Notes under the pieces: generated by a model | The model's database searches: none | The model's input: the letters and a program-made list of their open reading frames with translations, nothing else | What the model was told of the DNA's origin: nothing | From: Alistipes sp. | GTDB taxonomy: Bacteria; Bacteroidota; Bacteroidia; Bacteroidales; Rikenellaceae | Direction: 5' to 3' | Length of the DNA stretch: 7,407 bases | Assembly (NCBI GenBank): GCA_031285485.1 | Contig: JAITWC010000102.1 | Location: 1 to 7,407 of the forward strand | Made by a program: the position numbers and the translations under genes | Part shown: positions 1 through 7,340 of the stretch, in pieces | Numbering within the stretch: position 1 is the stretch's first letter | Layout: the number at the start of each line of letters is the position of its first letter

Positions 1-39
1 AAAGACCAAAACGGGGCCGGAATCCTGAAATGAGAAAAG

Positions 40-1482
40 CTAAAGCCGGGCGGCCGAAAGATCGCCCGAACCGAGGTCGAGACGAAGGGCCACGACCAGC
101 AACAGAGTGAAGGCAAGAAACGACGAGCCGCCGTAGGAAAAGAACGGCAGCGGAATGCCGATGACCGGCACCAGCCCGACGGTCATCCCGGCGTTGATGA
201 GAACGTGCAGCAGGAAAACCCCCGCCACCGAGTAGCAGTAGATGCGTCCGAAGGCCTCCAGCTGACGTTCGCCCATCGCCACCAGCCGAACTATCAGAGC
301 GCAGAACAGCATCAGCACAACAAACGATCCGACGAATCCCCACTCCTCGCCCACGGTGCAGAATATGAAGTCGGTGCTCTGCTCGGGCACGAAATTGAAC
401 TTGGTCTGCGTGCCTTCGAGCCAGCCCTTGCCCCAAAACCCGCCGGAACCTATCGCGATCTTCGACTGGTTGACGTTGTAGCCCCAATGTCCGGGGTCGG
501 ACTCGACGCCGAGGGTGTTGAGAATCCGTTTTTGCTGGTGCAGGTCGAGGCTGTCGAACACCACGTCGGCCGCCGACACGAAAGCCAGCGAACCCAGCGC
601 CAGCAGCACCAACACCCAAAATCCCCGGAGCCGCCGGGCATAAGCCAGGCCAAGGCACACGGGCAGCGAAAGCCCCACCGTGGCCAGAAGAACGTGATAA
701 TACCTCCATTCGAGACCCGCCGCCAGGGTCAGTCCCGCCCAGGCCGCCACCGATACCCCCGCCACCGACGCCAGATAGACAAAAGGCGCGCGCCACTCGC
801 GAAACGTAAAGCCGAAACCCGCCGCGCAGCCCGCAACGATGAGCATCACAAGCCCCGTGTCGGTGATCCAGAACGACCCGAAGAAGAGCGTCAGCATCAC
901 CCCCACCACGATGTAGACCCAACGGTTCAACCCCTCGCGGTAGAGCATGAACAGGAACGAACCGAACACCACGGCCGACCCCATGTCGTGCTGAAAGAAC
1001 ATAACCGCCACCGGCAGAGCCAATATCAGCCCCACTTTCAACAGGTCGCCCGGCCGGCTCACCGAGAATCCGTAAACGCTCATCGCCCGGGCCAGCGCCA
1101 CCGCCACCGCAAACTTCATGAACTCGGCGGGCTGCAACCGCACCGGCCCGAAATCCAACCACGCCTTCGCCCCGTTGACCGTGATGCCGAACACAAGGGT
1201 CGACATCATCAGCAACAGCACGGCCACGTAGACCGGCCAGGCCAGAATGTGGTAGTATTTATCGTCGACCAGCATCACCACCAGCGCCACGGCCAGCGAC
1301 ACGCCGATCCAGATGAGCTGCATGCCGTACTGCGACGAGAATTGGAAAGCGGTGCGCGTCTCGTCGAATACGGCGGCGTAGAGGTTCAGCCATCCCAGAG
1401 CCATCAACGCCAACGCGATGCCGACCGTCCACCAGTCGACCTTTCCGTGCAGCACGGCGCTGTTTGTGGCGCGCGCCGTCAT
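40..1482 (-). CDS. rodA: RodA, SEDS-family peptidoglycan glycosyltransferase
   Basis: This gene encodes an integral membrane protein of 480 residues that polymerises glycan strands from lipid II in the elongasome, paired with PBP2. Visible family motifs are QPAEFMKFAVAVALAR (117-132), FFQHDMGSA (162-170), QSKIAIGSGGFWGKGWLEGTQ (339-359), STDFIF (369-374) and GIPLPFFSYGGSS (442-454). Asp371 in STDFIF matches the Asp that is essential in E. coli RodA (Asp262 from memory). E. coli RodA is about 370 residues long. The extra length here lies mostly between HDMG and the QQKRI segment near 316, where about 100 additional hydrophobic residues look like roughly four more membrane helices. The ATG (1480-1482) overlaps the mrdA stop codon as ATGA, which suggests translational coupling. 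No Shine-Dalgarno sequence is visible upstream of the start. The stop is TAG at 40-42. Family assignment is very secure; the helix count is my estimate. Confidence 0.97.
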   Translation of the reverse strand: MTARATNSAVLHGKVDWWTVGIALALMALGWLNLYAAVFDETRTAFQFSSQYGMQLIWIGVSLAVALVVMLVDDKYYHILAWPVYVAVLLLMMSTLVFGITVNGAKAWLDFGPVRLQPAEFMKFAVAVALARAMSVYGFSVSRPGDLLKVGLILALPVAVMFFQHDMGSAVVFGSFLFMLYREGLNRWVYIVVGVMLTLFFGSFWITDTGLVMLIVAGCAAGFGFTFREWRAPFVYLASVAGVSVAAWAGLTLAAGLEWRYYHVLLATVGLSLPVCLGLAYARRLRGFWVLVLLALGSLAFVSAADVVFDSLDLHQQKRILNTLGVESDPGHWGYNVNQSKIAIGSGGFWGKGWLEGTQTKFNFVPEQSTDFIFCTVGEEWGFVGSFVVLMLFCALIVRLVAMGERQLEAFGRIYCYSVAGVFLLHVLINAGMTVGLVPVIGIPLPFFSYGGSSFLAFTLLLVVALRLDLGSGDLSAARL

Positions 1483-3329
1483 AACGAGGCGGTGCTATTG
1501 TTGTTGTCGTAGTTGGGATAGGAGATCCGCCTCTGCCTGAGGTAATCTATCAGATAGGGCCGCGTCACCGTGTCGGTGAGATACTTCTCGATCAGCAGCG
1601 AGCCGACGGGTACAGCCGCCGACGCCCCGAATCCCCCGTTCTCGACGTAGACGTAGATCGCGATCTTCGGGTCGTTCCTCGGGGCGAACCCCATGAACAC
1701 CGAGTGATCCTGGCCGTGCGGATTCTGTGCGGTTCCGGTCTTGCCGCAGATATCGAGGCCCGGCACCATGCCCATGCTGCGCACCGTTCCCCCTTCGGTG
1801 TTTGCGGCCATCCACATCCCCTCGATCACGCTCTCGAAGTGTTCCGCGGCGATGTCGGTGTAGTGCGGCTCGGAGAATTTCGGATCCATCCCGGCCCCCT
1901 CGATCGACTTTATGACGTGGGGAATGTAGTAATGTCCGCGGTTGGCGACGGTGGCGGCGAAATTCGCCATCTGCAACGGGCTGGTCAGTATCTCGCCCTG
2001 GCCTATGGCGAGCGAGATCACGGTGAGCGAGTTCCAGCTTCCGCGATAGGTGCGGTTGTAGTGGTCGGCACCGTAGATGTTACCCGCGCTCTCGCCCGTG
2101 AAGTCGCTGTCGAGTTTTCGGCCGAACCCGAAAGACCGCACATGCCCGGCCCAGTGGTCGTAGCCTCCGCGCGACGCTCCACCGCCGTTGTCGGCCTTGT
2201 CCATAATGTTGCGTAGCACGTAACAGAAGTAGGCGTTGCACGACGTCATAATCGCCTGATTAAGGTTGAGCGGCGAGAAGTGGTCGTGGCACCCCATATG
2301 CACCCGCCCCGAGGTGTAGCCCCCGTAGCATTCGTAACGGTAGTTGGGCTTGAGCACCCCCTCTTCCAGTCCGATCAGGGCGTTGACTATCTTGAACGTC
2401 GAACCCGGAGGCTGGTGCGACTGAACGGCGCGGTTGAACAGCGGGCGGCGGTTGTCGTTCACCAGCCGCGTGTAGTTGGTGCCCCTCTCGCGCCCCACCA
2501 GTTCGTCGGGATCGTAAGTCGGGCCGCTCGCCATCACGAGTATCTCGCCCGTCGCAGGTTCGATGGCCACCACCGCCCCCACTTTTCCCCCCAGCAACTC
2601 CTCGGCAAACGCCTGCAACCCGGCATCGAGCGAGGCGGTGAGGCTCCTGCCGGCCACGGCCTGGGTGTCGAGCCGTCCGTCATGCCACGCACCCTGCACC
2701 ACACCGCCGACGTCCACCATGTTGATCTTAACCCCCTTCTCGCCCCTCAGGTAGTTCTCGTAGGCGTGTTCTATGCCGGTTCGGCCGATGTAGTCGCCGG
2801 CGCGGTAGTAGTCGTCGCGCGCCAGGTCGGTCGCATTCACCTCGTTGACGTAGCCCAACAGATTGCCCGCTATCTTGCGAGGGTACGACCTCACGGTGCG
2901 GTAGACGGTGTGGAACCCCGGCAGGTGCAGTTCGTCGAGCAGCAGCTTGATCTCTTTCGACAGTTGGGGCACCACCACCGACGGTTGCCGCAAGGAGTGG
3001 TTCCTGGCCCGCTCCAGGCGCGATCGCATCAGCGGCAGCGTCACGTCCACTATCCTGCACAACAGCACCGTGTCGAACCCTTTTATCACATCGCGCGGCA
3101 CCACCATCAGGTCGTAGGCCTCCTTGCTCTGGATTATGTACTCGCCGTTGCGGTCGAACACCTCGCCCCGCGGCGGGTACAATACCTCGTAACGGAGCGT
3201 GTTGTTGGACGCAGCCTGTTTGTAGGAACCGTCCACGATCTGTATGTGAAACAACCGCGCAACAAGCAACACGAAAACCAGCCCCGTGAAGATCAAAAGC
3301 ACCCTCTTGCGAACGAAATTCCTTTCCAT
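1479..3329 (-). CDS. mrdA: Penicillin-binding protein 2, elongasome DD-transpeptidase
   Basis: This class B penicillin-binding protein of 616 residues cross-links peptidoglycan during lateral wall growth with RodA. The N-terminus has a short cytoplasmic stretch and one membrane anchor (about 9-30). A PBP dimerisation/pedestal region follows, with YPPRGEVFDRNG (51-62) and GRTGIEHAYE (182-191). The transpeptidase domain starts near 240 and carries all three active-site motifs: SxxK as STFK (310-313, nucleophile Ser310), SxN as SCN (363-365) and KTGT (530-533). Length fits the family (E. coli PBP2 is 633). Between SxxK and SxN lies a Cys/His-rich patch with C334, C347, H348 and H350. The tail is Asn-rich (609-611). 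The ATG sits 4 bases after the mreD stop with an SD-like AGGGG (3338-3342) 8 bases upstream; the stop overlaps the rodA start. The alternative FtsI/PBP3 is unlikely given the mre/rodA context. Confidence 0.96.
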   Translation of the reverse strand: MERNFVRKRVLLIFTGLVFVLLVARLFHIQIVDGSYKQAASNNTLRYEVLYPPRGEVFDRNGEYIIQSKEAYDLMVVPRDVIKGFDTVLLCRIVDVTLPLMRSRLERARNHSLRQPSVVVPQLSKEIKLLLDELHLPGFHTVYRTVRSYPRKIAGNLLGYVNEVNATDLARDDYYRAGDYIGRTGIEHAYENYLRGEKGVKINMVDVGGVVQGAWHDGRLDTQAVAGRSLTASLDAGLQAFAEELLGGKVGAVVAIEPATGEILVMASGPTYDPDELVGRERGTNYTRLVNDNRRPLFNRAVQSHQPPGSTFKIVNALIGLEEGVLKPNYRYECYGGYTSGRVHMGCHDHFSPLNLNQAIMTSCNAYFCYVLRNIMDKADNGGGASRGGYDHWAGHVRSFGFGRKLDSDFTGESAGNIYGADHYNRTYRGSWNSLTVISLAIGQGEILTSPLQMANFAATVANRGHYYIPHVIKSIEGAGMDPKFSEPHYTDIAAEHFESVIEGMWMAANTEGGTVRSMGMVPGLDICGKTGTAQNPHGQDHSVFMGFAPRNDPKIAIYVYVENGGFGASAAVPVGSLLIEKYLTDTVTRPYLIDYLRQRRISYPNYDNNNSTASL

Positions 3330-3333
3330 CGTA

Positions 3334-3861
3334 TCATCCCCTTTTATTATTCGGTTTCACGGTGAACAACAACGATATGGCCAACACGGCCAGCAGGGTG
3401 AACACTCCGCTCACGGCGATCTTCATCAACACCAGATGATAGTTGGCAAAAGTGAGGGCCTCAAGCGTGAAATATGCCAAGCAGTGGAATACGACGATCA
3501 GCGCCGCGTACCGCATGAACCGTCCCGTGTCCAACGACCGGATCGAGGGCATGGACGTCTCCTCGTCTACCGTCTCGTGTCCCATAGTGGCGATCATAAT
3601 CCATCGGCGCGTGTAGGCCGTCAACAGCGTAGCTACCGTGTGGGCGCCCCCAGTCCCCTCGAACAAGTCGATGAACACCCCAGTGGCGAATCCCAGCAAC
3701 AGCACCGCCACCGGACGCATACCCACCGGCAACAGAGCCACGAAAGCGATGTAGGCCAGCGGGCTGAAATAGATCGACACCCTTATCGAGTCGAGTACGA
3801 ACAGTTGGACCGCCACCACCGCCACCAAAAACAGACCCAGATATGTTAAAAAGTTTCTCAT
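3334..3861 (-). CDS. mreD: MreD, rod shape-determining membrane protein
   Basis: This small integral membrane protein of 175 residues has about five or six hydrophobic segments (roughly 5-24, 32-46, 50-66, 72-82, 117-137 and 143-167). It is a scaffold component that works with MreC and links the MreB filament to the RodA-PBP2 synthase. The conserved MreD feature is the GVFIDLFEGTGG stretch (61-72), corresponding to the G..DLF.G core seen in other MreD proteins. A polar loop near 94-115 (HETVDEETSM onward) separates the N- and C-terminal halves. MreD is poorly conserved in sequence, so position between mreC and mrdA contributes strongly to the call. The ATG (3859-3861) overlaps the mreC stop as ATGA. 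An AGGGG (3872-3876) lies 10 bases upstream inside mreC, and a GAGGA directly abuts the start. The TGA stop is 4 bases before mrdA. Confidence 0.93.
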   Translation of the reverse strand: MRNFLTYLGLFLVAVVAVQLFVLDSIRVSIYFSPLAYIAFVALLPVGMRPVAVLLLGFATGVFIDLFEGTGGAHTVATLLTAYTRRWIMIATMGHETVDEETSMPSIRSLDTGRFMRYAALIVVFHCLAYFTLEALTFANYHLVLMKIAVSGVFTLLAVLAISLLFTVKPNNKRG

Positions 3862-4697
3862 TCCTCACTTACCCCTATCACTTCCTCTTCCAGTCTCAGC
3901 CTTTCGAACGCCTCTAAGTTTTTAACGAGCATCACGACCCTGAGCGCCGCCACGTCGACTCCCAGCGCCACGTCGATCTCGTAGGAGGCCCTCGCCTCAT
4001 CGACGGTGAAATTCTCCACCCGACCTATGAATATCCCCTCGGGAAAGTTGAGCGAGCTGCGGGTGATGATCGTGTCGCCCCGGGACACAGGGGCGTACTT
4101 CGGTACCTCTGAGAGACGCACCGTGCGCGGATCGACCCCCGGCCACGATACCGAGCCGAAGTGACCCGAGGCGGCGAACATGCCACTCGCCCGAAAAGCA
4201 GTGTTGAGCACCGACACGCAGATGGCGTTACCGGCCGACACCCCCTCCACATAGCCCACCATGTAACCGTCGAGCGATACCACCGCCATGCCCCTTTCGA
4301 CCCCATCCCTTGTGCCGCGGTCGACTGTGAAGAAGTTTTCACGTTTGTTTATGGAATTGTGTACCACCCGCGCCGTCACATACTGGTGGCGGAAATCCTC
4401 GGCCATTCTGATCGAGTCGAGCGCTTCCTGTGAATAATGATCGCGGAAGACGGCGAGTTCGTTCTCGAGAGCCACCACTTTATCTTCCAACAACCGATTC
4501 ACCGAACCAAGGCTCATGTAGCGTCCGGCTCCAGTAATGGCTTCATAAACCCCGCCCACCATGCGGTCGGACAGGCCCAGCAGCCGCGCCCGCGTGTGCA
4601 TCGTCGAGTTCGCGTAGTAGTGCAGCGCCAATCCCTCCAGAACCCCAAAGATGGCGAACACATATATCCGGCGAAGAAACAACAGCAGCCTATACAC
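3858..4697 (-). CDS. mreC: MreC, rod shape-determining periplasmic scaffold protein
   Basis: This bitopic protein of 279 residues has one N-terminal membrane segment (about 5-28). A probable coiled coil follows at 65-90 (NRLLEDKVVALENEL at 67-81), then a periplasmic beta domain from about 105 to 262. Family landmarks are FTVDRGTRDGV (123-133), the GYMVGYVEGVS turn (144-154), SGMFAASGHFGSVSW (171-185) and GDTIITRSSLNFPEGIFIG (207-225). MreC is known to bind PBP2 and activate RodA-PBP2. The start is a GTG at 4695-4697. No ATG lies further upstream in frame before the mreB stop, and the first downstream Met (residue 33) would remove the membrane anchor, so GTG is the best choice. The frame is the same as mreB, with one TAA between them. 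No Shine-Dalgarno sequence is visible. The C-terminus is acidic (EEEVIGVSEE). Length is typical for Bacteroidota MreC. Confidence 0.95.
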   Translation of the reverse strand: MYRLLLFLRRIYVFAIFGVLEGLALHYYANSTMHTRARLLGLSDRMVGGVYEAITGAGRYMSLGSVNRLLEDKVVALENELAVFRDHYSQEALDSIRMAEDFRHQYVTARVVHNSINKRENFFTVDRGTRDGVERGMAVVSLDGYMVGYVEGVSAGNAICVSVLNTAFRASGMFAASGHFGSVSWPGVDPRTVRLSEVPKYAPVSRGDTIITRSSLNFPEGIFIGRVENFTVDEARASYEIDVALGVDVAALRVVMLVKNLEAFERLRLEEEVIGVSEE

Positions 4698-4712
4698 GGC
4701 GGCGAAGGTTTG

Positions 4713-5735
4713 TTATCGGGTTAAAAACGAGAATTTGTCGATGTTCTCCAAAGCCTTGTGAGTTCCCCTCGCCACGGAGCGCAGCGGGTCATCGGCCACG
4801 ATGAACGGTATCTTGCAGTTGTTCGAGAACCTCTGCGCCAGACCGCGGATCAACGCCCCGCCACCGGCCATGTAGACCCCCTTGCGGTAGATGTCGGAGT
4901 AGAGTTCGGCTGGGATGTTCTCCAACACCTTCATGATGGCGGCGTCGATCTTGAGCAGCGATTTGTCGAGCGTGCCCGCGATCTCGCTGTAACTGAGTGA
5001 AATGGTGCGTGGCAGTGCCGTCACGATATTTGGTCCAGTGAGCATATAGTCGTCAGGCTCCTCGCCTGGGGGCAGTTTCTTGATGGCGCTGCCCACGGCG
5101 ATCTTTATCTCCTCGGCGGTGCGCTCGCCAACACGAATCTCGTGTGCCTGACGCATGTAGTTACGAATATCCTCGGTGAAGACGTCACCCGCCACGTTGA
5201 TACTTTCGGAGCAGACGATGCCGCCGAGCGAGATACACGCGATCTCTGTCGTGCCGCCCCCGATGTCGATTATCATGTGTCCCTCGGGAGCCTGCACATC
5301 CAACTCTGCCCCGAGTGCCGCCGCCATCGGTTCATATATCATGTACACCTCGCGGCCACCGGCATGTTCGGCCGAGTCACGCACTGCACGGATCTCCACG
5401 TTGGTCGAGCCGCTCGGAATGCAGATCACCATCTTGAGCGACGGATTGAAGAGCCTCGATGACGACACCTCCTTTATCATCCCTCGGAGCATCAGCTCGG
5501 TGGCGGTGAAATCGGCTATCACCCCGTCCTTGAGGGGGCGGATGGTACGTATATTCTGGTGGGTACGTCCGTGCATCTGGTTGGCCTTGTGACCGAAAGC
5601 GACCATCTTACCGGTGTGGGCGTCGAGCGCCACTATCGACGGCTGGTCGACCACCACCTTACCTTCGTGTATTATCAGCGTGTTGGCAGTTCCCAAGTCG
5701 ATCGCCAGTTCCTGTGTCAGTGAGAAAAGTCCCAT
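4713..5735 (-). CDS. mreB: MreB, actin-like rod shape-determining protein
   Basis: This gene encodes the bacterial actin homologue of 340 residues that forms membrane-bound filaments directing elongation-phase wall synthesis. The ATPase signatures are all present: phosphate-1 DLGTANTLI (13-21), the connecting/catalytic segment IYEPMAAALG (133-142, Glu135), phosphate-2 DIGGGTTE (157-164) and the adenosine motif MAGGGALIRGL (289-299). IRTIRPLKDGVIADF (62-76) is diagnostic of MreB. Two hydrophobic membrane-contact candidates are the N-terminal MGLFSL and the Leu95-Phe96 pair in the RLFNPS loop, which aligns with the membrane-inserting Leu-Phe of Thermotoga MreB (from memory). Length is normal (E. 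coli 347). The ATG is 10 bases after the purH stop without a clear Shine-Dalgarno sequence. I saw no promoter match in that gap, so co-transcription with purH is likely. The stop is TAA at 4713-4715. Confidence 0.98.
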   Translation of the reverse strand: MGLFSLTQELAIDLGTANTLIIHEGKVVVDQPSIVALDAHTGKMVAFGHKANQMHGRTHQNIRTIRPLKDGVIADFTATELMLRGMIKEVSSSRLFNPSLKMVICIPSGSTNVEIRAVRDSAEHAGGREVYMIYEPMAAALGAELDVQAPEGHMIIDIGGGTTEIACISLGGIVCSESINVAGDVFTEDIRNYMRQAHEIRVGERTAEEIKIAVGSAIKKLPPGEEPDDYMLTGPNIVTALPRTISLSYSEIAGTLDKSLLKIDAAIMKVLENIPAELYSDIYRKGVYMAGGGALIRGLAQRFSNNCKIPFIVADDPLRSVARGTHKALENIDKFSFLTR

Positions 5736-5745
5736 TTTCGTCTCG

Positions 5746-7281
5746 TCAGTGTTTAAAGTGTCTCAATCCTGTAAATATCATCGTCATGTCGTGTGCGTCG
5801 CAATATTCGATGCTGTCGCCGTCGCGCACCGAGCCTCCAGGCTGCACGATGGTGTCGATCCCTTCGCCATGGGCGATCTCCACGCAGTCGGCGAACGGAA
5901 AGTAAGCATCACTCGCAAGAACCGCGCCGCGAAGCGTGAATCCAAAACTTTTTGCCTTCTCGATCGCCTGCCGCAGTGCATCCACCCTCGATGTTTGTCC
6001 TACACCACTGGCGAGCATCTGGCCGTCTTTGGCCAGCACTATCGCGTTAGATTTCGACTGTTTGACTATCTTGTTTGCGAACACCATGTCGGTCATCTCG
6101 GCGACTGTGGGCTGTCGTTTCGTAGCCGTTTTGGTCTCTCCATCCATTCCGCCCACTTTCAAATCGCGATCCTGCACCGCCACCCCATTCAGCAGCGAGC
6201 GGAACTGCGGCGTCGGGCGGGCGATGCTTTTCAGCACGAGAATTATGCGGTTCTTCTTCGAACGCAGCGTTTCGAGAGCCGCGGCATCATAACCCGGCGC
6301 GAGAATCACCTCGCAGAAAAGTTCGTTGATTTTCCCCGCGACATCGGCATCGATGGGCCGATTGCAGATCAGTACCCCGCCGAAAGCCGACACCGGGTCG
6401 CCCGCCAGCGCGCGTTCATACGCCTGAAAAACTGTCGCTCCTGTGCCTACTCCGCAGGCGTTGTTATGTTTCAGTATCGCGAAAGTCGCACCCGCTCCGT
6501 CACCGAATTCAGCGATCAGATTCACAGCCGCGTCGATGTCGAGCAGGTTGTTGTAAGAAATCTCCTTGCCATGCAACTGCTCGAAAACCTCGTCGAGTGC
6601 ACCGAAGAACGCCCCCTTCTGATGAGGATTCTCGCCATAGCGCAACCCCCGCCCACCGTCATAAGAGGCCCGGAAAGCGGGCAACTCCTCGCGAACATTG
6701 AACCAATTGAAAATAGCACTGTCATAATGCGCGCTGACCCCGAAGGCCAGCGCGGCAAACCTCCGCCGCTGTTCAAAAGTGGTGGCACAACCCTGCTCCT
6801 GCAACAGCCCGAGCAACTCGCCATACTGAGCCTGCGACCCCACGATCACCACGTCTTTATGATTCTTCGCCCCGGCACGGATCAGCGAGATTCCGCCTAT
6901 GTCGATCTTTTCGATTATCGCCGCCTCGTCGGTCCCGCTCGCCACGGTAGCCTCGAACGGATAGAGGTCGACTATCACCAGGTCGATCTCCGGAATGCCA
7001 TATTCGGCAAGTTGCACTCCGTCGCCCTCCACCGAGCGGCGCGCGAGAATCCCCCCGAAAACTCCCGGATGAAGGGTCTTCACCCGCCCGCCCAGGATCG
7101 ACGGATAGCCTGTGAGCGACTCGACGGCCGTAGCCTCAAGCCCCAGAGATTTAATAAATTCGAGCGTTCCGCCCGTCGAGTAAAGTTTCACGCCGGCGCT
7201 CGCCAGCTCCCGAACAATATCGTCCAGTCCGTCTTTATGATAGACCGACAGCAGTGCAGATTTTATCCTTTTAAGTCCCAT
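5746..7281 (-). CDS. purH: PurH, bifunctional AICAR formyltransferase/IMP cyclohydrolase
   Basis: This cytosolic enzyme of 511 residues catalyses the last two steps of de novo IMP synthesis. AICAR is formylated with 10-formyltetrahydrofolate, and the resulting FAICAR is cyclised to IMP. The N-terminal MGS-like cyclohydrolase domain (about 4-145) shows LLSVYHKDGL (10-19), STGGT (35-39), GGRVKTLHPGVFGGIL (64-79) and IDIGGISLIRAGAKN (126-140). The formyltransferase domain (about 150-511) shows RYGENPHQ (214-221), the catalytic-type Lys271-His272 in KHNNACGVG, DPVSAFGG (295-302), SDAYFPFAD (457-465) and the C-terminal TGLRHFKH. I chose ATG 7281. An in-frame TTG at 7311 would add ten residues, but it lies inside the -7 promoter element, so it probably is not transcribed. 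No Shine-Dalgarno sequence is visible. The gene appears to lead the operon. Confidence 0.97.
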   Translation of the reverse strand: MGLKRIKSALLSVYHKDGLDDIVRELASAGVKLYSTGGTLEFIKSLGLEATAVESLTGYPSILGGRVKTLHPGVFGGILARRSVEGDGVQLAEYGIPEIDLVIVDLYPFEATVASGTDEAAIIEKIDIGGISLIRAGAKNHKDVVIVGSQAQYGELLGLLQEQGCATTFEQRRRFAALAFGVSAHYDSAIFNWFNVREELPAFRASYDGGRGLRYGENPHQKGAFFGALDEVFEQLHGKEISYNNLLDIDAAVNLIAEFGDGAGATFAILKHNNACGVGTGATVFQAYERALAGDPVSAFGGVLICNRPIDADVAGKINELFCEVILAPGYDAAALETLRSKKNRIILVLKSIARPTPQFRSLLNGVAVQDRDLKVGGMDGETKTATKRQPTVAEMTDMVFANKIVKQSKSNAIVLAKDGQMLASGVGQTSRVDALRQAIEKAKSFGFTLRGAVLASDAYFPFADCVEIAHGEGIDTIVQPGGSVRDGDSIEYCDAHDMTMIFTGLRHFKH

Positions 7282-7308
7282 GATCTTTACGAGAGGTACA
7301 ATAACCCA

Positions 7309-7340
7309 CAAAAGTAGAGAAAAGTTTGTAAGTTTGCAAA
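7309..7340 (-). promoter_or_regulatory. Bacteroidota-type promoter for purH and the mre-mrdA-rodA genes
   Basis: On the minus strand, TTTG (7340-7337) is followed by exactly 20 bases and then TACTTTTG (7316-7309). This matches the established Bacteroides consensus TTTG at -33 and TAnnTTTG at -7, with spacing in the normal range of about 19-21. The start of transcription would fall near 7300-7305, giving a leader of roughly 20-25 bases before the purH ATG. That leader is too short for a riboswitch or attenuator. By eye I saw no other exact TAnnTTTG on the minus strand in the window, so this is the best candidate for the promoter of all six genes. The match is seen directly; activity is inferred. 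Confidence 0.8.

Noticed and set aside
1..39. The bases after the rodA stop, checked for a next gene or terminator.
   Set aside because: The stretch is too short to support any call; I see neither a start codon with context nor a convincing hairpin.
47..68. A GC-rich inverted repeat (CGGGCG and CGCCCG) at the end of rodA that might be a terminator.
   Set aside because: It lies within the last rodA codons, has a ten-base loop and lacks a clean T run on the minus strand. In GC-rich coding sequence this is expected by chance.
205..1512. A 435-codon plus-strand open frame antisense to rodA.
   Set aside because: The product is a His/Gln/Arg-rich composition typical of the complement of a hydrophobic membrane protein, and no start context or family motif supports it.
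2280..3365. A 361-codon plus-strand open frame antisense to mrdA.
   Set aside because: It mirrors mrdA codons, has no domain I recognise, and runs through the mrdA start and mreD end without any promoter or ribosome site.
7282..7311. A longer PurH starting at TTG 7311.
   Set aside because: The extra ten residues do not resemble the family N-terminus and the TTG falls inside the -7 promoter element, so ATG 7281 is preferred.
5614..7317. A 567-codon plus-strand open frame antisense to purH and the start of mreB.
   Set aside because: It lies opposite genes with clear catalytic motifs. Its predicted protein is rich in His, Arg and Gln, has no recognisable domain, and is the kind of long antisense frame that GC-biased codon use produces.
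7329..7336. TAAGTTTG on the plus strand, matching the Bacteroidota -7 consensus and suggesting a divergent promoter.
   Set aside because: There is no TTTG at the right distance upstream on that strand, and no plus-strand gene follows within the window. It is explained by the repeat around the purH promoter.
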